Shown one piece after another: positions 9,200 through 18,795 of a stretch of 64,000 bases of DNA. The notes beneath the pieces are model-generated. The model saw only the letters and a program-made list of their open reading frames with translations, searched no databases and was not told the DNA's origin. Origin of the DNA: Collinsella aerofaciens (lineage in GTDB: Bacteria > Actinomycetota > Coriobacteriia > Coriobacteriales > Coriobacteriaceae); the NCBI RefSeq assembly GCF_009876115.1, contig NZ_WWSY01000010.1, forward strand, positions 25,002 to 89,001, given 5' to 3'. The translations under genes and the position numbers were made by a program. How positions within the stretch are numbered: position 1 is the first letter of the stretch; each line of letters starts with the position of its first letter.

Positions 9200-9538
9200 C
9201 TACACCGCGGCCGGGCCGTGTTCGCCGGTGCGAATGCGGATGACTTCTTCGACCGGCTCGACCCAAATCTTGCCGTCTCCAACGGCACCGGTGCGGGCGG
9301 CATTGCAGATGATGTCGACAATTCCGTCAACGTGCTCATCAGCGCAGATGAGGGTGAACTGCACCTTGGGGATGGTATTGACGAGCAGTTCGTTGCCGCG
9401 CACGTATTCCTTCCAGCCATGCTGTGCGCCGCAGCCCTGCACCTGGTTAATCGTCATACCGCGAACATCGGCAGCAAACAGCGCGTCTTTGAGAACCTCA
9501 AGCTTCTCCTGGCGCACGATAGCCGTAATTTTCTTCAT
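9200..9538 (-). CDS. glnK: P-II family nitrogen regulatory protein
   Basis: 112-residue PII trimer subunit. It starts MKKITAIVR, has the T-loop GWKEYVRGNELL (41-52), then IPKVQF and the nucleotide-binding TGAVGDGKIWV region. PII proteins sense ATP/ADP and 2-oxoglutarate and plug the ammonium channel. At the position of the usual modification site Tyr51 this protein has Leu, and position 49 is Asn rather than Ser, so classical uridylylation, adenylylation or phosphorylation there looks impossible. It lies 218 bp downstream of amt on the same strand. The more common order is glnK before amt. Confidence 0.92.
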   Translation of the reverse strand: MKKITAIVRQEKLEVLKDALFAADVRGMTINQVQGCGAQHGWKEYVRGNELLVNTIPKVQFTLICADEHVDGIVDIICNAARTGAVGDGKIWVEPVEEVIRIRTGEHGPAAV

Positions 9539-9644
9539 AGTGAATTCCTCTCTTCAATAAAAGAAATGAATTGCCCTTCACATGGCACGGGTTTTCCAGG
9601 TGCCGCAAACCAACCTCAGAGATCAATAAGTTCAACTGACTGGT

Positions 9645-9760
9645 CTTAGCAGGTTTCCCAAGTGCCGCAGATTGCCGTGAAAGAGGAGCGAAGCGTACTT
9701 CGGTACGCAAGCGACGGTTTGAGGGGCAAGGTCGGGTGCCTGGGAAAGCCGTGCTGCTAA
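9645..9760 (-). terminator. Nested hairpin after amt (probable member of the 3'-end compound-hairpin family)
   Basis: Imperfect outer arms 9645-9662 and 9740-9760. The latter contains the amt stop codon. Inside is GCGTAC-ttcg-GTACGC (9693-9708). On the minus strand the order is arm, AAACCGTCG, hairpin, CTGCGGCA, arm, which resembles the better-conserved copies elsewhere. A second partial copy of one arm lies at 9590-9606. Confidence 0.5.
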
Positions 9761-11034
9761 TCGAGTCCGGAGAACGAGGGATAAGCGCTCTCGCCGTGCT
9801 GACTCGCATCCAAGCCCAGCGCCTCATCGGCCTCGTCCACGCGCAGGCTGCCGCGGAACAGCGCCTTGACCACCGCGGCAATCACCAAGTCGAGCACCAG
9901 CACAATAGCGACCGTCACCACAATGCCCAGGATTTGCGAGATGAGCAGCGACATGTCACCCGTGTAGAACAGGCCGCCCTTACCGGTCCACGAGAGCTCC
10001 GGCACGCAGAACAGGCCCGTGAGCACACCGCCCAAGATGCCGCCGATACCGTGGCAACCGAACGCGTCGAGCGCATCGTCGTAGCCAAACTTGGTCTTAA
10101 GATGGCTGATGGCCAGGTAACAGACGGGCGAGACGATCAGGCCCATGACCAGCGCTGCCCACGGCTCGACAAAGCCCGCACCCGGCGTGACCACCACAAG
10201 GCCCGCAACCAGACCGGTGCTGGCACCCACCAGCGTGGGGCGACCGGTGTGCACGCGCTCGACGGCAAGCCACGAGACCATGCCCGCCGCGCTGGCCGTC
10301 ACGGTGTTGAGGATGGCGAGCGCCGCCGCGGCGTCGGCCTTAAACTCGCTGCCGCCGTTAAAGCCAAACCAGCCAAACCAAAGCAGGCCGGCGCCCAGCG
10401 CCACAAACGGCACGTTATGCGGACGGTAGCTCATCATGCCAAAGCCGCGACGACGGCCGAGCATTAAGCAGAGAATCAGGCCCGTGAGACCGGACGAAAT
10501 GTGTACCACGTCGCCGCCGGCAAAGTCGAGCGCGCCGATGATGTCGCCGATAAAGGAACCATCGCCGCCCCAAACCATGTGGGCGAGCGGCGCATAGACC
10601 ACGAGCAGCCAAATGCCCAGGAAGGCCGTCATGGCACCAAACTTAACGCGGCCTGCCAGACTGCCCGTAACGATAGCGGCGGTGATCATGGCAAACGCCA
10701 TCTGGAAGGCGATGTTGATGATCTGAGGGTAGACGGCACCATCCGCAGCATTGCCCTCGGCCGCCTGCAGCACCTGGTTGAGCACCGGCAGGCACAGCAG
10801 CTGGTCAAAGCCGCCAATAAACGGGTTAGAACCGTCGCCACCGTAGGCCAGCGACCAGCCGGCAACAATCCACAGCACACCAACCAGGCCAATGGCGCCA
10901 AAGCACATAAGCATGGTGTTGATGACATTTTTGCGCCTGGACAGGCCGCCATAGAAAAACGCCAGACCCGGTGTCATTAAAAACACGAGCATGGTGCAGA
11001 TGAGCATAAACGTTGTCGATCCCGTATCGTACAT
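9757..11034 (-). CDS. amt: Ammonium transporter (Amt/Mep/Rh family)
   Basis: 425-residue channel with about 11 membrane segments. The start MYDTGSTTFMLIC leads into PGLAFFYGGLSRRKN, the Amt signature. The twin pore histidines are visible in VYAPLAHMVWGG and AFGCHGIGGILGG. An ATG at 11034 with AAGGGGGAG upstream is preferred over the longer frame from 11091, because it begins at the first transmembrane helix as in the family. The protein conducts NH4+/NH3 and would be gated by the PII protein encoded downstream. A structured 218-bp gap between the two may set their expression ratio. Confidence 0.93.
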   Translation of the reverse strand: MYDTGSTTFMLICTMLVFLMTPGLAFFYGGLSRRKNVINTMLMCFGAIGLVGVLWIVAGWSLAYGGDGSNPFIGGFDQLLCLPVLNQVLQAAEGNAADGAVYPQIINIAFQMAFAMITAAIVTGSLAGRVKFGAMTAFLGIWLLVVYAPLAHMVWGGDGSFIGDIIGALDFAGGDVVHISSGLTGLILCLMLGRRRGFGMMSYRPHNVPFVALGAGLLWFGWFGFNGGSEFKADAAAALAILNTVTASAAGMVSWLAVERVHTGRPTLVGASTGLVAGLVVVTPGAGFVEPWAALVMGLIVSPVCYLAISHLKTKFGYDDALDAFGCHGIGGILGGVLTGLFCVPELSWTGKGGLFYTGDMSLLISQILGIVVTVAIVLVLDLVIAAVVKALFRGSLRVDEADEALGLDASQHGESAYPSFSGLD

Positions 11035-11232
11035 TCGCTCCCCCTTGGTCGCATGAACGTTGTCGGCGCTCATGATGCGGCCGAGGGCCAACTGGTGTAG
11101 ACCAGATACGGCGTTGTTAAACGCTGCGTTGTCGAATGGAAACGGTGCCGCAATCTTGGAAACGGCACGGCAACGGGCGCGAAACGAACGGGAAACGTGC
11201 GAACGAGAAGGGCGCGCTTGGCTCCGCTCTGG

Positions 11233-12252
11233 CTAGCGCCGGAACAGCTCGCGGGCTCGGTCGCGGAGGTCGGTAGCTCGGATGACGCCCTCGTAGCGAT
11301 TGATGCGCAGACGCGGGAAGGCGTTAAAGAAGCGCAGGTCACGACGGCTGAGCGACACACTCGGCACCGGACGGCTCATGCGCTTGCCGGCAAGGCGACG
11401 ACTGAGCGACGGACGCGGCATGCTCGGCGCGACATCGGCAACGCGGCGGGCAGCGAGCGCCAGGCCGCGAGCACCATCCGAGATAAACGTCGGCATCGAA
11501 GCCTTCTCGCGCAGGGCATCGAGCGCCGCGTCGCCCAGCTCGGCCAGCCAAGCGTTAACGGCGCGACCGCGGATATGCGTCTGCGCCACCGAGTCGATCG
11601 CCGAATCGGGAATACGTTCGAGCATAGAGTCGGAGGCGTCGGCAAGCGACTCATTGATGCGGTCGGCAAGGTCGGCACGCACACGCTCAAGCTGATCGGA
11701 CAGGCGGCGCCAGCTGGCCAACGAGCACACCGCATCGACCATCATCGCGACCGCGACGATAAAGGCGGACAGCCGCACAATCAGCACCGGCAGATGGCCA
11801 AGCAGCCCCAGCAATGCCGGCTCCACTAAACGGCAAATACACAACGCACCCAAGCCAAACGCGCAGGCCCAGTACAGGCAGATGCGTCCGTGCAGGTTAA
11901 ACGGCAGATGCGAGTAATCCCAAAACCGGGCACCCGTCGTTTTTTCCAACAGCACGCCCACGCTATATTCGATCACGCTGCATACGAGCGCGGCAGCGAC
12001 AAACTGGCTCGAGGCGTCTGGGATTCCACGCAGCAGCAACCAGCACGCGATGCCGCCCGCACCGTAGATGGGACAACACGGCCCTAGCAAAAAGCCGCTG
12101 TTGGCAAAGCGTCCGTGGTTGAGCATGGCGCAAACCGTCGACTCCCATACCCAGCCGCAAAAACCGTAGAAGGCAAACGAGAGTACCAGCGCCGAGAGCG
12201 GACAGGCAGCAAGCGTCGCGCCGTCAAATGCCATGTCGATCGCGGTTCCCAC
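11233..12252 (-). CDS. PF06541-type membrane protein (putative ABC-transporter type IV family)
   Basis: 339 residues from a GTG at 12250-12252, preceded by AGGAG. The N-terminal 200 residues carry several membrane segments and the family motifs FCGWVWESTVC, FLLGPCCPIYGAGG, EYSVGVLLEKTTGARFWDYS and FNLHGRICL. The C-terminal 130 residues are soluble, Arg-rich and low in recognisable motifs. Despite the family name, transport has not been established for it. The gene begins three bases after the HD-domain gene's stop, so the two are almost certainly one transcript. The function of the pair is unknown. Confidence 0.75.
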   Translation of the reverse strand: MGTAIDMAFDGATLAACPLSALVLSFAFYGFCGWVWESTVCAMLNHGRFANSGFLLGPCCPIYGAGGIACWLLLRGIPDASSQFVAAALVCSVIEYSVGVLLEKTTGARFWDYSHLPFNLHGRICLYWACAFGLGALCICRLVEPALLGLLGHLPVLIVRLSAFIVAVAMMVDAVCSLASWRRLSDQLERVRADLADRINESLADASDSMLERIPDSAIDSVAQTHIRGRAVNAWLAELGDAALDALREKASMPTFISDGARGLALAARRVADVAPSMPRPSLSRRLAGKRMSRPVPSVSLSRRDLRFFNAFPRLRINRYEGVIRATDLRDRARELFRR

Positions 12253-12255
12253 CGT

Positions 12256-12813
12256 CTACCCACTCCTCTTTTCGTTCGATTCTTTGCTCGAGCCGTCACT
12301 CGAGCCCTCGTTCAAATCGTTCGCGCCGCCTTTGCGTGGCAGACGACCGGCAACCGTCTCGCGCAATGCGCACCATTTATCGGCCAAGCACACAATCCAT
12401 GCCTCGCGACACGTCGGCGGCACCGGTACCAGCGGAAACATATGCCGCACGATAATATTCCGCTCGCGCGACGTCAGCTCAAAATCTTCCTCCGCACGCG
12501 CCAGGGCAAAAAACGGGTGACGAAAGCCATGCAGTCGATGGCTTGGGTCGGGATCGTGCCAGTCATAGAGAAAGTAATCGTGCAGCAGGGCCCCGCGCAG
12601 CAGCGACAAGCGGTCGACGGAGATACCGACGCGGCCCAGGCGCTCGGCAAAGGACAGACTTGCCCGCGCCACCGAGGTCACATGTGCATAAACCGTCACA
12701 TCGCCATGTTGGATAAACTCATGCATCAGGTCCAAGCGGCCCGCCTGGGCAAGCTGACGGGCGGCATCGTCGACCTCGCGCGCGATTTTCTCGGCACGAA
12801 TGGTATCGGACAT
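12256..12813 (-). CDS. HD-domain phosphohydrolase-like protein
   Basis: 185-residue protein from the ATG at 12813, which has AAGGAGG upstream; a longer frame to 12858 lacks such a site. Motifs in order: a conserved His in TVYAHVTSVARASL, the HD doublet in RGALLHDYFLYDWHD, and RHPFFALARAEEDF, as in small HD-family hydrolases of Clostridia and Actinobacteria. HD proteins generally cleave phosphate esters using divalent metals; the substrate is not predictable. It is translationally adjacent to the downstream PF06541 membrane protein gene. Confidence 0.75.
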   Translation of the reverse strand: MSDTIRAEKIAREVDDAARQLAQAGRLDLMHEFIQHGDVTVYAHVTSVARASLSFAERLGRVGISVDRLSLLRGALLHDYFLYDWHDPDPSHRLHGFRHPFFALARAEEDFELTSRERNIIVRHMFPLVPVPPTCREAWIVCLADKWCALRETVAGRLPRKGGANDLNEGSSDGSSKESNEKRSG

Positions 12814-13041
12814 GCGGCCTCCTTCCGGCGGCGCTCGGCGGCAAGCCGCGGCCTGCACGCAATGAATAAAATCATCATCGAATCTACCAGTATGGCATCG
12901 GACAAAACGTTTTGCCCCACCAGTTGGCGAATTACCGCGCCGCCGTCACATATCAAACGCCAAAATGTGCGAGACTGTCTTGTGCAATTGTGCCGGCCGA
13001 GGGAGTGCCGGCGCACGATTCGCATGGAGTAACCCACAACG

Positions 13042-14823
13042 ATGCTGCTTACGCAAACGACAACGCCCGAGGACGTCAAGGCTCTCGATCGCGCCGAGCT
13101 TCCGCTGCTCTGCGGCGAGATCCGCCACGCCATCCTCGAAAGCTCCGCCGCCGTCGGCGGGCACGTTGCCCCCAACCTGGGCGTCGTTGAGCTTACGGTC
13201 GCGCTCCATCGCGTGTTTAACTCCCCCACCGACAAAATTGTCTTTGACGTGTCACACCAGACCTATGCCCACAAGGCGCTGACTGGGCGCGCGTACACCT
13301 ATATCGATCCGGAGCGTTATGGTGAGGCTTCTGGCTTTGCCAATCCCGACGAGTCCGAGCACGACCTGTTCGCCATGGGCCACACCTCCACATCGGTGAG
13401 CTTGGGCTGCGGCTTGGCACACGCCCGTGATCTGGCGGGCGACAGCTACAACGTCATTACCATCATTGGCGACGGTTCGCTTTCGGGCGGTCTGGCGTTT
13501 GAGGGCTTCAACAACGCCGCCGATCTCGACAGCAACCTGATCATCATCGTCAATGACAACGACCAGTCCATCGCCGAAAACCACGGTGGCCTGTATCGCA
13601 ATCTGGCCGAGCTGCGCGCCAGCAACGGCACCTGCGAGCGCAACGTTTTCCGCGCGATGGGACTCGACTACCGCTATCTGGACGCCGGCAACGATGTGTT
13701 GGCCCTGGTCGACGCGCTGCAGGAGCTGCGCGATATCGATCATCCCATCGTGCTGCACGTCTCCACCGCAAAGGGCAAGGGCTTTGAGCCGGCCCAGAGC
13801 GACCCCGAGCGCTGGCACCACGTGGGTCCGTTTGACATGGCGACCGGGCGCAAGCTCTGCCCGGGCCATCCGAGCGAGCCTGCGCCGCGCACCTATGCCG
13901 ACATTACGGGCGAGGCGCTCAGCGCCGCCATCGAGCACGATCCGCAGGTCGTGGGCATCACGGCCGCCACGCCCTACATCATGGGCTTTACACCCGAGCT
14001 TCGCGCCGCGGCAGGCAAGCAGTTTGTTGACGTGGGCATTGCCGAGGAGCACGCCGTGACCTTTGCCACCGCGCTTGCGCGCTCGGGCGCCAAGCCAGTC
14101 TTTGGTGTGTACGGCACGTTTTTGCAGCGCGCCTACGACGAGCTGTGGCACGACCTGTGCCTCAACGACGCCCCCGCAACCATCCTGGTATTTGGCGCGT
14201 CGATCTTTGGCACCACATCCGAGACGCATCTCTCGTTCTTTGATATTTCCATGCTGGGCGGTCTTCCCAACATGCACTACTTGGCGCCGGCCTGCATGGA
14301 GGAATATCTGTCCATGCTGAGCTGGTCGCTCGATCACCGCGAGCATCCTGTGGCGATTCGCGTGCCCGGCATTGGCCTGGTAAGCCGCCCCGACTTGGCG
14401 CCTGCCGAGGACGCCGATTACGGTGTCGCGCGCTACAACGTGGTGCGCCAAGGCCGCGACGTGGCCGTGCTCGCGCTCGGCGATTTCTTTGAGCTGGGCG
14501 AGCGTGTGGCAAACCGCTTGGCAGCCGAATACGGTATCGAGGCCACGCTCGTCAACCCTCGCTTTGCAACCGAGCTTGACCGCGAGTTCCTCGACAGCCT
14601 TGCCGCCAAGCATCGCGTTGTCGTCACCCTCGAGGACGGCATCTTGGACGGCGGTTGGGGCGAACGCGTCGCGTGCTACTTGGCCTGCACGCCCGTGCGC
14701 ACGCGCACCTTCGGCATCGCCAAGGGCTTCCCCGACCGCTACGACCCCAACGAGCTGCTCGCTCAGAACGGCATGACGGTCGAGAACATGGCCGCCGAGG
14801 CCGTAAGGCTACTCAACGAGTAA
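13042..14823 (+). CDS. dxs: 1-deoxy-D-xylulose-5-phosphate synthase-like enzyme
   Basis: 593-residue thiamine-diphosphate enzyme of the DXS/transketolase family. GGHVAPNLGVVELTVALH and the ThDP motif GDGSLSGG...NDND lie in the N-terminal domain, and VGIAEEHAVTFA plus FGVYGTFLQRAYDE in the pyrimidine-binding domain. DXS condenses pyruvate and glyceraldehyde 3-phosphate for isoprenoid and cofactor synthesis. Several motifs differ from housekeeping DXS (DVSHQTYAHKALTGR, where DVGHQ is usual), which I recall for a divergent DXS-like clade in gut anaerobes. It may therefore be a paralogue with another acceptor. ATG chosen as the first codon before the conserved region; a terminator follows at once. 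Confidence 0.85.
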   Translation: MLLTQTTTPEDVKALDRAELPLLCGEIRHAILESSAAVGGHVAPNLGVVELTVALHRVFNSPTDKIVFDVSHQTYAHKALTGRAYTYIDPERYGEASGFANPDESEHDLFAMGHTSTSVSLGCGLAHARDLAGDSYNVITIIGDGSLSGGLAFEGFNNAADLDSNLIIIVNDNDQSIAENHGGLYRNLAELRASNGTCERNVFRAMGLDYRYLDAGNDVLALVDALQELRDIDHPIVLHVSTAKGKGFEPAQSDPERWHHVGPFDMATGRKLCPGHPSEPAPRTYADITGEALSAAIEHDPQVVGITAATPYIMGFTPELRAAAGKQFVDVGIAEEHAVTFATALARSGAKPVFGVYGTFLQRAYDELWHDLCLNDAPATILVFGASIFGTTSETHLSFFDISMLGGLPNMHYLAPACMEEYLSMLSWSLDHREHPVAIRVPGIGLVSRPDLAPAEDADYGVARYNVVRQGRDVAVLALGDFFELGERVANRLAAEYGIEATLVNPRFATELDREFLDSLAAKHRVVVTLEDGILDGGWGERVACYLACTPVRTRTFGIAKGFPDRYDPNELLAQNGMTVENMAAEAVRLLNE

Positions 14824-14860
14824 AAAACCTCCGCAAGGGAAGCACCCATGCGGAGGTTTT
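14824..14860 (+). terminator. Terminator of the dxs-like gene
   Basis: AAAACCTCCGCA/TGCGGAGGTTTT stem starting directly after the stop codon and followed by TATTTT. Confidence 0.88.
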
Positions 14861-14879
14861 TATTTTCGCGACGCGATTA

Positions 14880-15095
14880 TCTCAATCTGTAACATCTATG
14901 GCCCGAATTCCCGTCTAACTGTTACAGATCTAGAAAAGACGTCTTAGTCCCTGACCTTTGTCTCAATCTGTAACAGATAGAGACCTTCTGGCCGTCCAGA
15001 TGTTACAGATTGAGACATTCGAATTCCCCTAAAGAGAAAATCTCGATCTGTAACAGGTAGAACCCATTTCCTCGTCTAACTGTTACAGATTGAGA
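14880..15095. repeat. Three tandem palindromic units, period about 80 bp
   Basis: Units at 14880-14931, 14961-15015 and 15041-15095. Each has arms close to TCTCAATCTGTAACA and TGTTACAGATTGAGA around a 23-25 base centre. Centres are related but diverged (a shared CGTCTAAC ending in units 1 and 3), and 25-29 base spacers are unrelated. The array occupies the gap between the dxs terminator and the ABC importer promoter. It has no cas genes nearby and repeat arms too palindromic and too few for CRISPR. No reading frame in it looks coding. Confidence 0.85.
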
Positions 15096-15131
15096 CAAAG
15101 CAGCGAGACAGGCCACCACATCTGCAAGAAC

Positions 15132-15165
15132 CACCACAAAGGTGCCTGTCCCTTTTTGGTAGGAA
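15132..15165. repeat. Partial copy of the CCTGTCCCTTTTTGG dispersed element
   Basis: Contains the exact 15-base core CCTGTCCCTTTTTGG (near 15147-15161) shared with copies near 27295, 33010 and 62350; here the flanking hairpin arms are mostly lost. Confidence 0.55.
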
Positions 15166-15206
15166 GAATTACCCATAAGGTAAGTATGTTTCTGAGTTAT
15201 TTCGTG

Positions 15207-15236
15207 TTGACCCATTTGAGCGGGATGGGGTATAAC
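15207..15236 (+). promoter_or_regulatory. Probable promoter of the amino-acid ABC importer operon
   Basis: TTGACC at 15207-15212 and TATAAC at 15231-15236 with an 18-base spacer, 44 bases before the first start codon. Confidence 0.6.
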
Positions 15237-15279
15237 TCTACTCAACCGCTAGGGATTTTATTGAGAAAGGTGTTCTCCT

Positions 15280-16275
15280 ATGAGCAAGAACCTCTCCCAG
15301 CAGGTCGTTCTCGACCGCCGCGGCTTCGTTGCCGCCACCTTCGCAACCGTCGCCGGCCTTGGTCTTGCCGGCTGCTCTGACACCAGCGCCGAGGCTGACA
15401 AGGGTTCCGCCGCTGGCTCCTCCAAGAGCTCCGAAGATACCGAGGCTTCCACCACGCTCGACGCCAAGGCATTCGACAAGCTCGTCGACAACGGCCCCAA
15501 GGCCGATGACGATGTCATCGCCGCCAGCACCTGGGCCACGGCCGTCAAGGACGCCGGCGTCTTTAAGATCGGTGGCGTTCAGACCTCCACGCTCTTCTCC
15601 CTCCTCAACGAGAAAGACGGTCAGACCCGTGGCTTCGATGCCGGCATCGCGCAGCTTCTGTCCAACTACATCCTAGGCGAGAACAAGGTCGAGATCACCC
15701 AGGTGACCTCGGACACGCGCGAGTCCGTCCTGCAGAACGGCCAGGTCGACGCTGTCTTTGCCACCTACACCATCACCGACGAGCGCAAGAAGCTTGTCTC
15801 CTTTGCCGGTCCCTACTACTACACGCAGCAGGCCATCCTGGTGCTTGCCGATAACGACGACATCAAGAGCGTCGACGACCTGGCCGACAAGAACGTCGCC
15901 GTCCAGTCCGGCTCCAACGGCCCCGCCATCCTGGAGGAGTTCGCTCCCAAGGCCAGCCAGCAGGAGTTCAAGACCGACGAGGAGGCCCGCCAGGCACTTC
16001 AGCAGGGACGCGTTGACGCCTACGTCATCGACAACAACATGCAGCAGAGCGCCCTGGTCCGCGAGCCCGGCAAGTACAAGATTGCCGGCAAGCCCTTCGG
16101 CAGCAAGGAGCCCTACGGCATCGGCCTGCCGCTCGATTCCGACGGTGTCGCCTTTGTCAACGACTTCCTTAAGAAGATCGAGGATGACGGCACCTGGACC
16201 GAGCTGTGGCAGATCTGCATTGGCGACCGTACGGGCGACACCAATGTTCCCGAGCTGCCCGAGATCGGCGCCTAG
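15280..16275 (+). CDS. ABC transporter substrate-binding lipoprotein (glutamate type)
   Basis: 331-residue periplasmic-type binding protein, family 3. The N-terminus combines a twin-arginine pair (LDRRGFVAAT, Arg13-Arg14) with a lipobox LAGC at Cys32, so it is probably a Tat-exported lipoprotein. A Ser/Lys/Glu-rich linker follows to about residue 60. The domain has the GFDAGIAQLL, DAVFATYTITDERK and SFAGPYYYTQQ signatures of polar amino-acid binders, closest in feel to GluB of Corynebacterium. It is the first gene of a four-gene importer. A terminator-like hairpin after its stop probably makes it more abundant than the permeases. Confidence 0.9.
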   Translation: MSKNLSQQVVLDRRGFVAATFATVAGLGLAGCSDTSAEADKGSAAGSSKSSEDTEASTTLDAKAFDKLVDNGPKADDDVIAASTWATAVKDAGVFKIGGVQTSTLFSLLNEKDGQTRGFDAGIAQLLSNYILGENKVEITQVTSDTRESVLQNGQVDAVFATYTITDERKKLVSFAGPYYYTQQAILVLADNDDIKSVDDLADKNVAVQSGSNGPAILEEFAPKASQQEFKTDEEARQALQQGRVDAYVIDNNMQQSALVREPGKYKIAGKPFGSKEPYGIGLPLDSDGVAFVNDFLKKIEDDGTWTELWQICIGDRTGDTNVPELPEIGA

Positions 16276-16363
16276 GCAGCGAGCCTAGTAACGGCCGCTA
16301 CGAAACCATACGGAAACGCACGATGCGCTTTATTGCGCTAAACTGTTTCCTCACTGAGTTGTC

Positions 16364-16389
16364 GGGGCTTCCGTACACACGGGAGCCCC
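16364..16389 (+). terminator. Attenuating hairpin between binding protein and permease genes
   Basis: GGGGCTtCCG / CGGgAGCCCC stem followed by TTTCCTT, 89 bases after the binding-protein stop and 25 bases before the permease start. Partial termination here would give binding protein in excess, as is usual for such operons. Confidence 0.65.
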
Positions 16390-16413
16390 TTTCCTTACCG
16401 GCGGGAGGTCCGC

Positions 16414-17073
16414 ATGAGTCTCTCCGAGCTCTGGTCGCTCTATGGCCAGAACTATATCGACGCGCTGCTAGCAACCTGGGGCATGACGCTTGAGTCGTTT
16501 GCCATCGCCATGGTGCTGGCCGTCGCCGTCACCGTGATGCGCGTGTCGCCGCTCAAGCCGCTGCGCGTCTTTGGCGACCTGTATGTCCAGGTCTTCCGTA
16601 ACATCCCCGGCATCGCGCTGCTCATTATCGTCGTCTACGCGCTGCCGCCGCTCAAGGTCGTCCTGCCCTACCGCACCTGCGTCATCGTCGCCACAGTGCT
16701 CTTGGGTTCTGCCTTTGGCTCCGAGAACTTTATGAGCGGCATCAACACCGTCGGTGTCGGCCAGGTGGAAGCCGCCCGCTCGCTGGGCATGAGCTTCAGC
16801 CGTATCCTCGCCAAGATCGTGATTCCGCAGGCGCTGCGCTCGAGCGTGCTGCCCATGACCAACCTCTTTATCGCCGTCATGCTCACCACCGCGCTCGGCA
16901 GTCAGGTGCCGCTTAAACCGCAGGAGCTCACCGGCGTGGTGAGCTACATCAACACGCGCTCGCTCGGCGGCGTCGCCGCGTTCTTTATCTCGGCGCTCGG
17001 CTACCTGGGCACGGCCTTTGTGGTGAGCCACATTGGCAACTATATCGATAAGAAGGTGAGGATCCTCCGATGA
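16414..17073 (+). CDS. Amino-acid ABC transporter permease (GluC-like)
   Basis: 219-residue integral membrane protein with about five membrane segments. It carries the HisM-family EAA loop in the form VEAARSLGMSFSRILAKIVIPQA (residues about 119-141), which contacts the ATPase. The opening MSLSELWSLYGQNYIDALLATWGMTLE resembles GluC. GCGGGAGG stands just before the ATG at 16414. Its last codons overlap the next permease gene by four bases (ATGA), indicating translational coupling. Confidence 0.9.
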   Translation: MSLSELWSLYGQNYIDALLATWGMTLESFAIAMVLAVAVTVMRVSPLKPLRVFGDLYVQVFRNIPGIALLIIVVYALPPLKVVLPYRTCVIVATVLLGSAFGSENFMSGINTVGVGQVEAARSLGMSFSRILAKIVIPQALRSSVLPMTNLFIAVMLTTALGSQVPLKPQELTGVVSYINTRSLGGVAAFFISALGYLGTAFVVSHIGNYIDKKVRILR

Positions 17074-17903
17074 GCAAGCACTCCACCTCCGCGCTCACCA
17101 TGCGCGATGCGCTCTACGAGGCTCCCGGCCCCAAGATGCGCGCCAAGATTCGCGTCGGCACCGCCATCTCACTTGTTGCCGTGGCCGCGCTCATCGCTCT
17201 GGTACTGCAGCGCTTTTATGTGACCGGCCAGCTTTCGGTCCATTACTGGTACTTCTTTACGCACCTCACCACCTGGAAGTTCCTGCTTGCCGGTTTTGAG
17301 GGCACGGTAAAGGTCGCGCTCACCGCCGGCGCCATCGCGCTGGTACTGGGCTTAGCCCTCATGCTCGGCCGTACCAGCAACATCAAGCCGCTGCAGCTGG
17401 TCTGCCGCGTGCTCACCGATTTCTTCCGTGGCGTGCCGAGCCTGCTGTTCATCTACTTCTTCTTTTTGGTGCTGCCTCAGTACAAGATTTCACTGCCGTC
17501 GTTTTGGATGCTCACGCTTCCCGTCGCGCTCGCCGCAGCCGGCGTACTTGCCGAGATCTTCCGCGCAGGCGTCAACGCCGTGCCGCGTGGTCAGGTCGAG
17601 GCAGCCCAGGCGCTCGGTCTCTCCAAGGCCAAAATCACCTTTAAAATCGTATTGCCCCAGGCGATTCGGTTTATCATTCCGTCGTTGATTTCGCAGCTCG
17701 TGGTCGTAGTCAAAGACACCACCGTCGCCTACGTGGTGAGCTACCCCGACCTCATGCAAAATGCCCGCGTGCTCATTACCAACTACGACGCCCTCGTGTC
17801 GGTTTACCTGGTTATCGCGGTCATCTACATCCTCATCAACGTCGCGATCAACAAGGCCGCTGTCTACGTTTCGCACAAGACCGGCGCGACGATCATCCGC
17901 TAA
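17070..17903 (+). CDS. Amino-acid ABC transporter permease (GluD-like)
   Basis: 277-residue second permease of the importer. A short cytoplasmic N-terminus is followed by several membrane segments and the EAA loop VEAAQALGLSKAKITFKIVLPQA around residues 175-197. FFRGVPSLLFIYFFFLVLPQ matches the family's helix before the loop. The start overlaps the previous stop as ATGA. With the preceding permease it would form the heterodimeric channel for glutamate or a related polar amino acid. Confidence 0.9.
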   Translation: MSKHSTSALTMRDALYEAPGPKMRAKIRVGTAISLVAVAALIALVLQRFYVTGQLSVHYWYFFTHLTTWKFLLAGFEGTVKVALTAGAIALVLGLALMLGRTSNIKPLQLVCRVLTDFFRGVPSLLFIYFFFLVLPQYKISLPSFWMLTLPVALAAAGVLAEIFRAGVNAVPRGQVEAAQALGLSKAKITFKIVLPQAIRFIIPSLISQLVVVVKDTTVAYVVSYPDLMQNARVLITNYDALVSVYLVIAVIYILINVAINKAAVYVSHKTGATIIR

Positions 17904-17940
17904 CGCTTTTACCATTTCGAGTCATAAGGAGCCGAGCACC

Positions 17941-18705
<765 letters not shown>

Positions 18706-18795
18706 CCAGCCACCCCGTGGGACAAATCCATTGAAAGTGTTGTCCTACGACGTCTCTCATGCGCCCTGTCACCTTTAGATTCGAAAGCAACACCT

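Noticed and set aside
14880..15095. CRISPR array
   Set aside because: Only three units; the conserved part is two palindromic arms around related centres, spacers are not uniform, and there are no cas genes.
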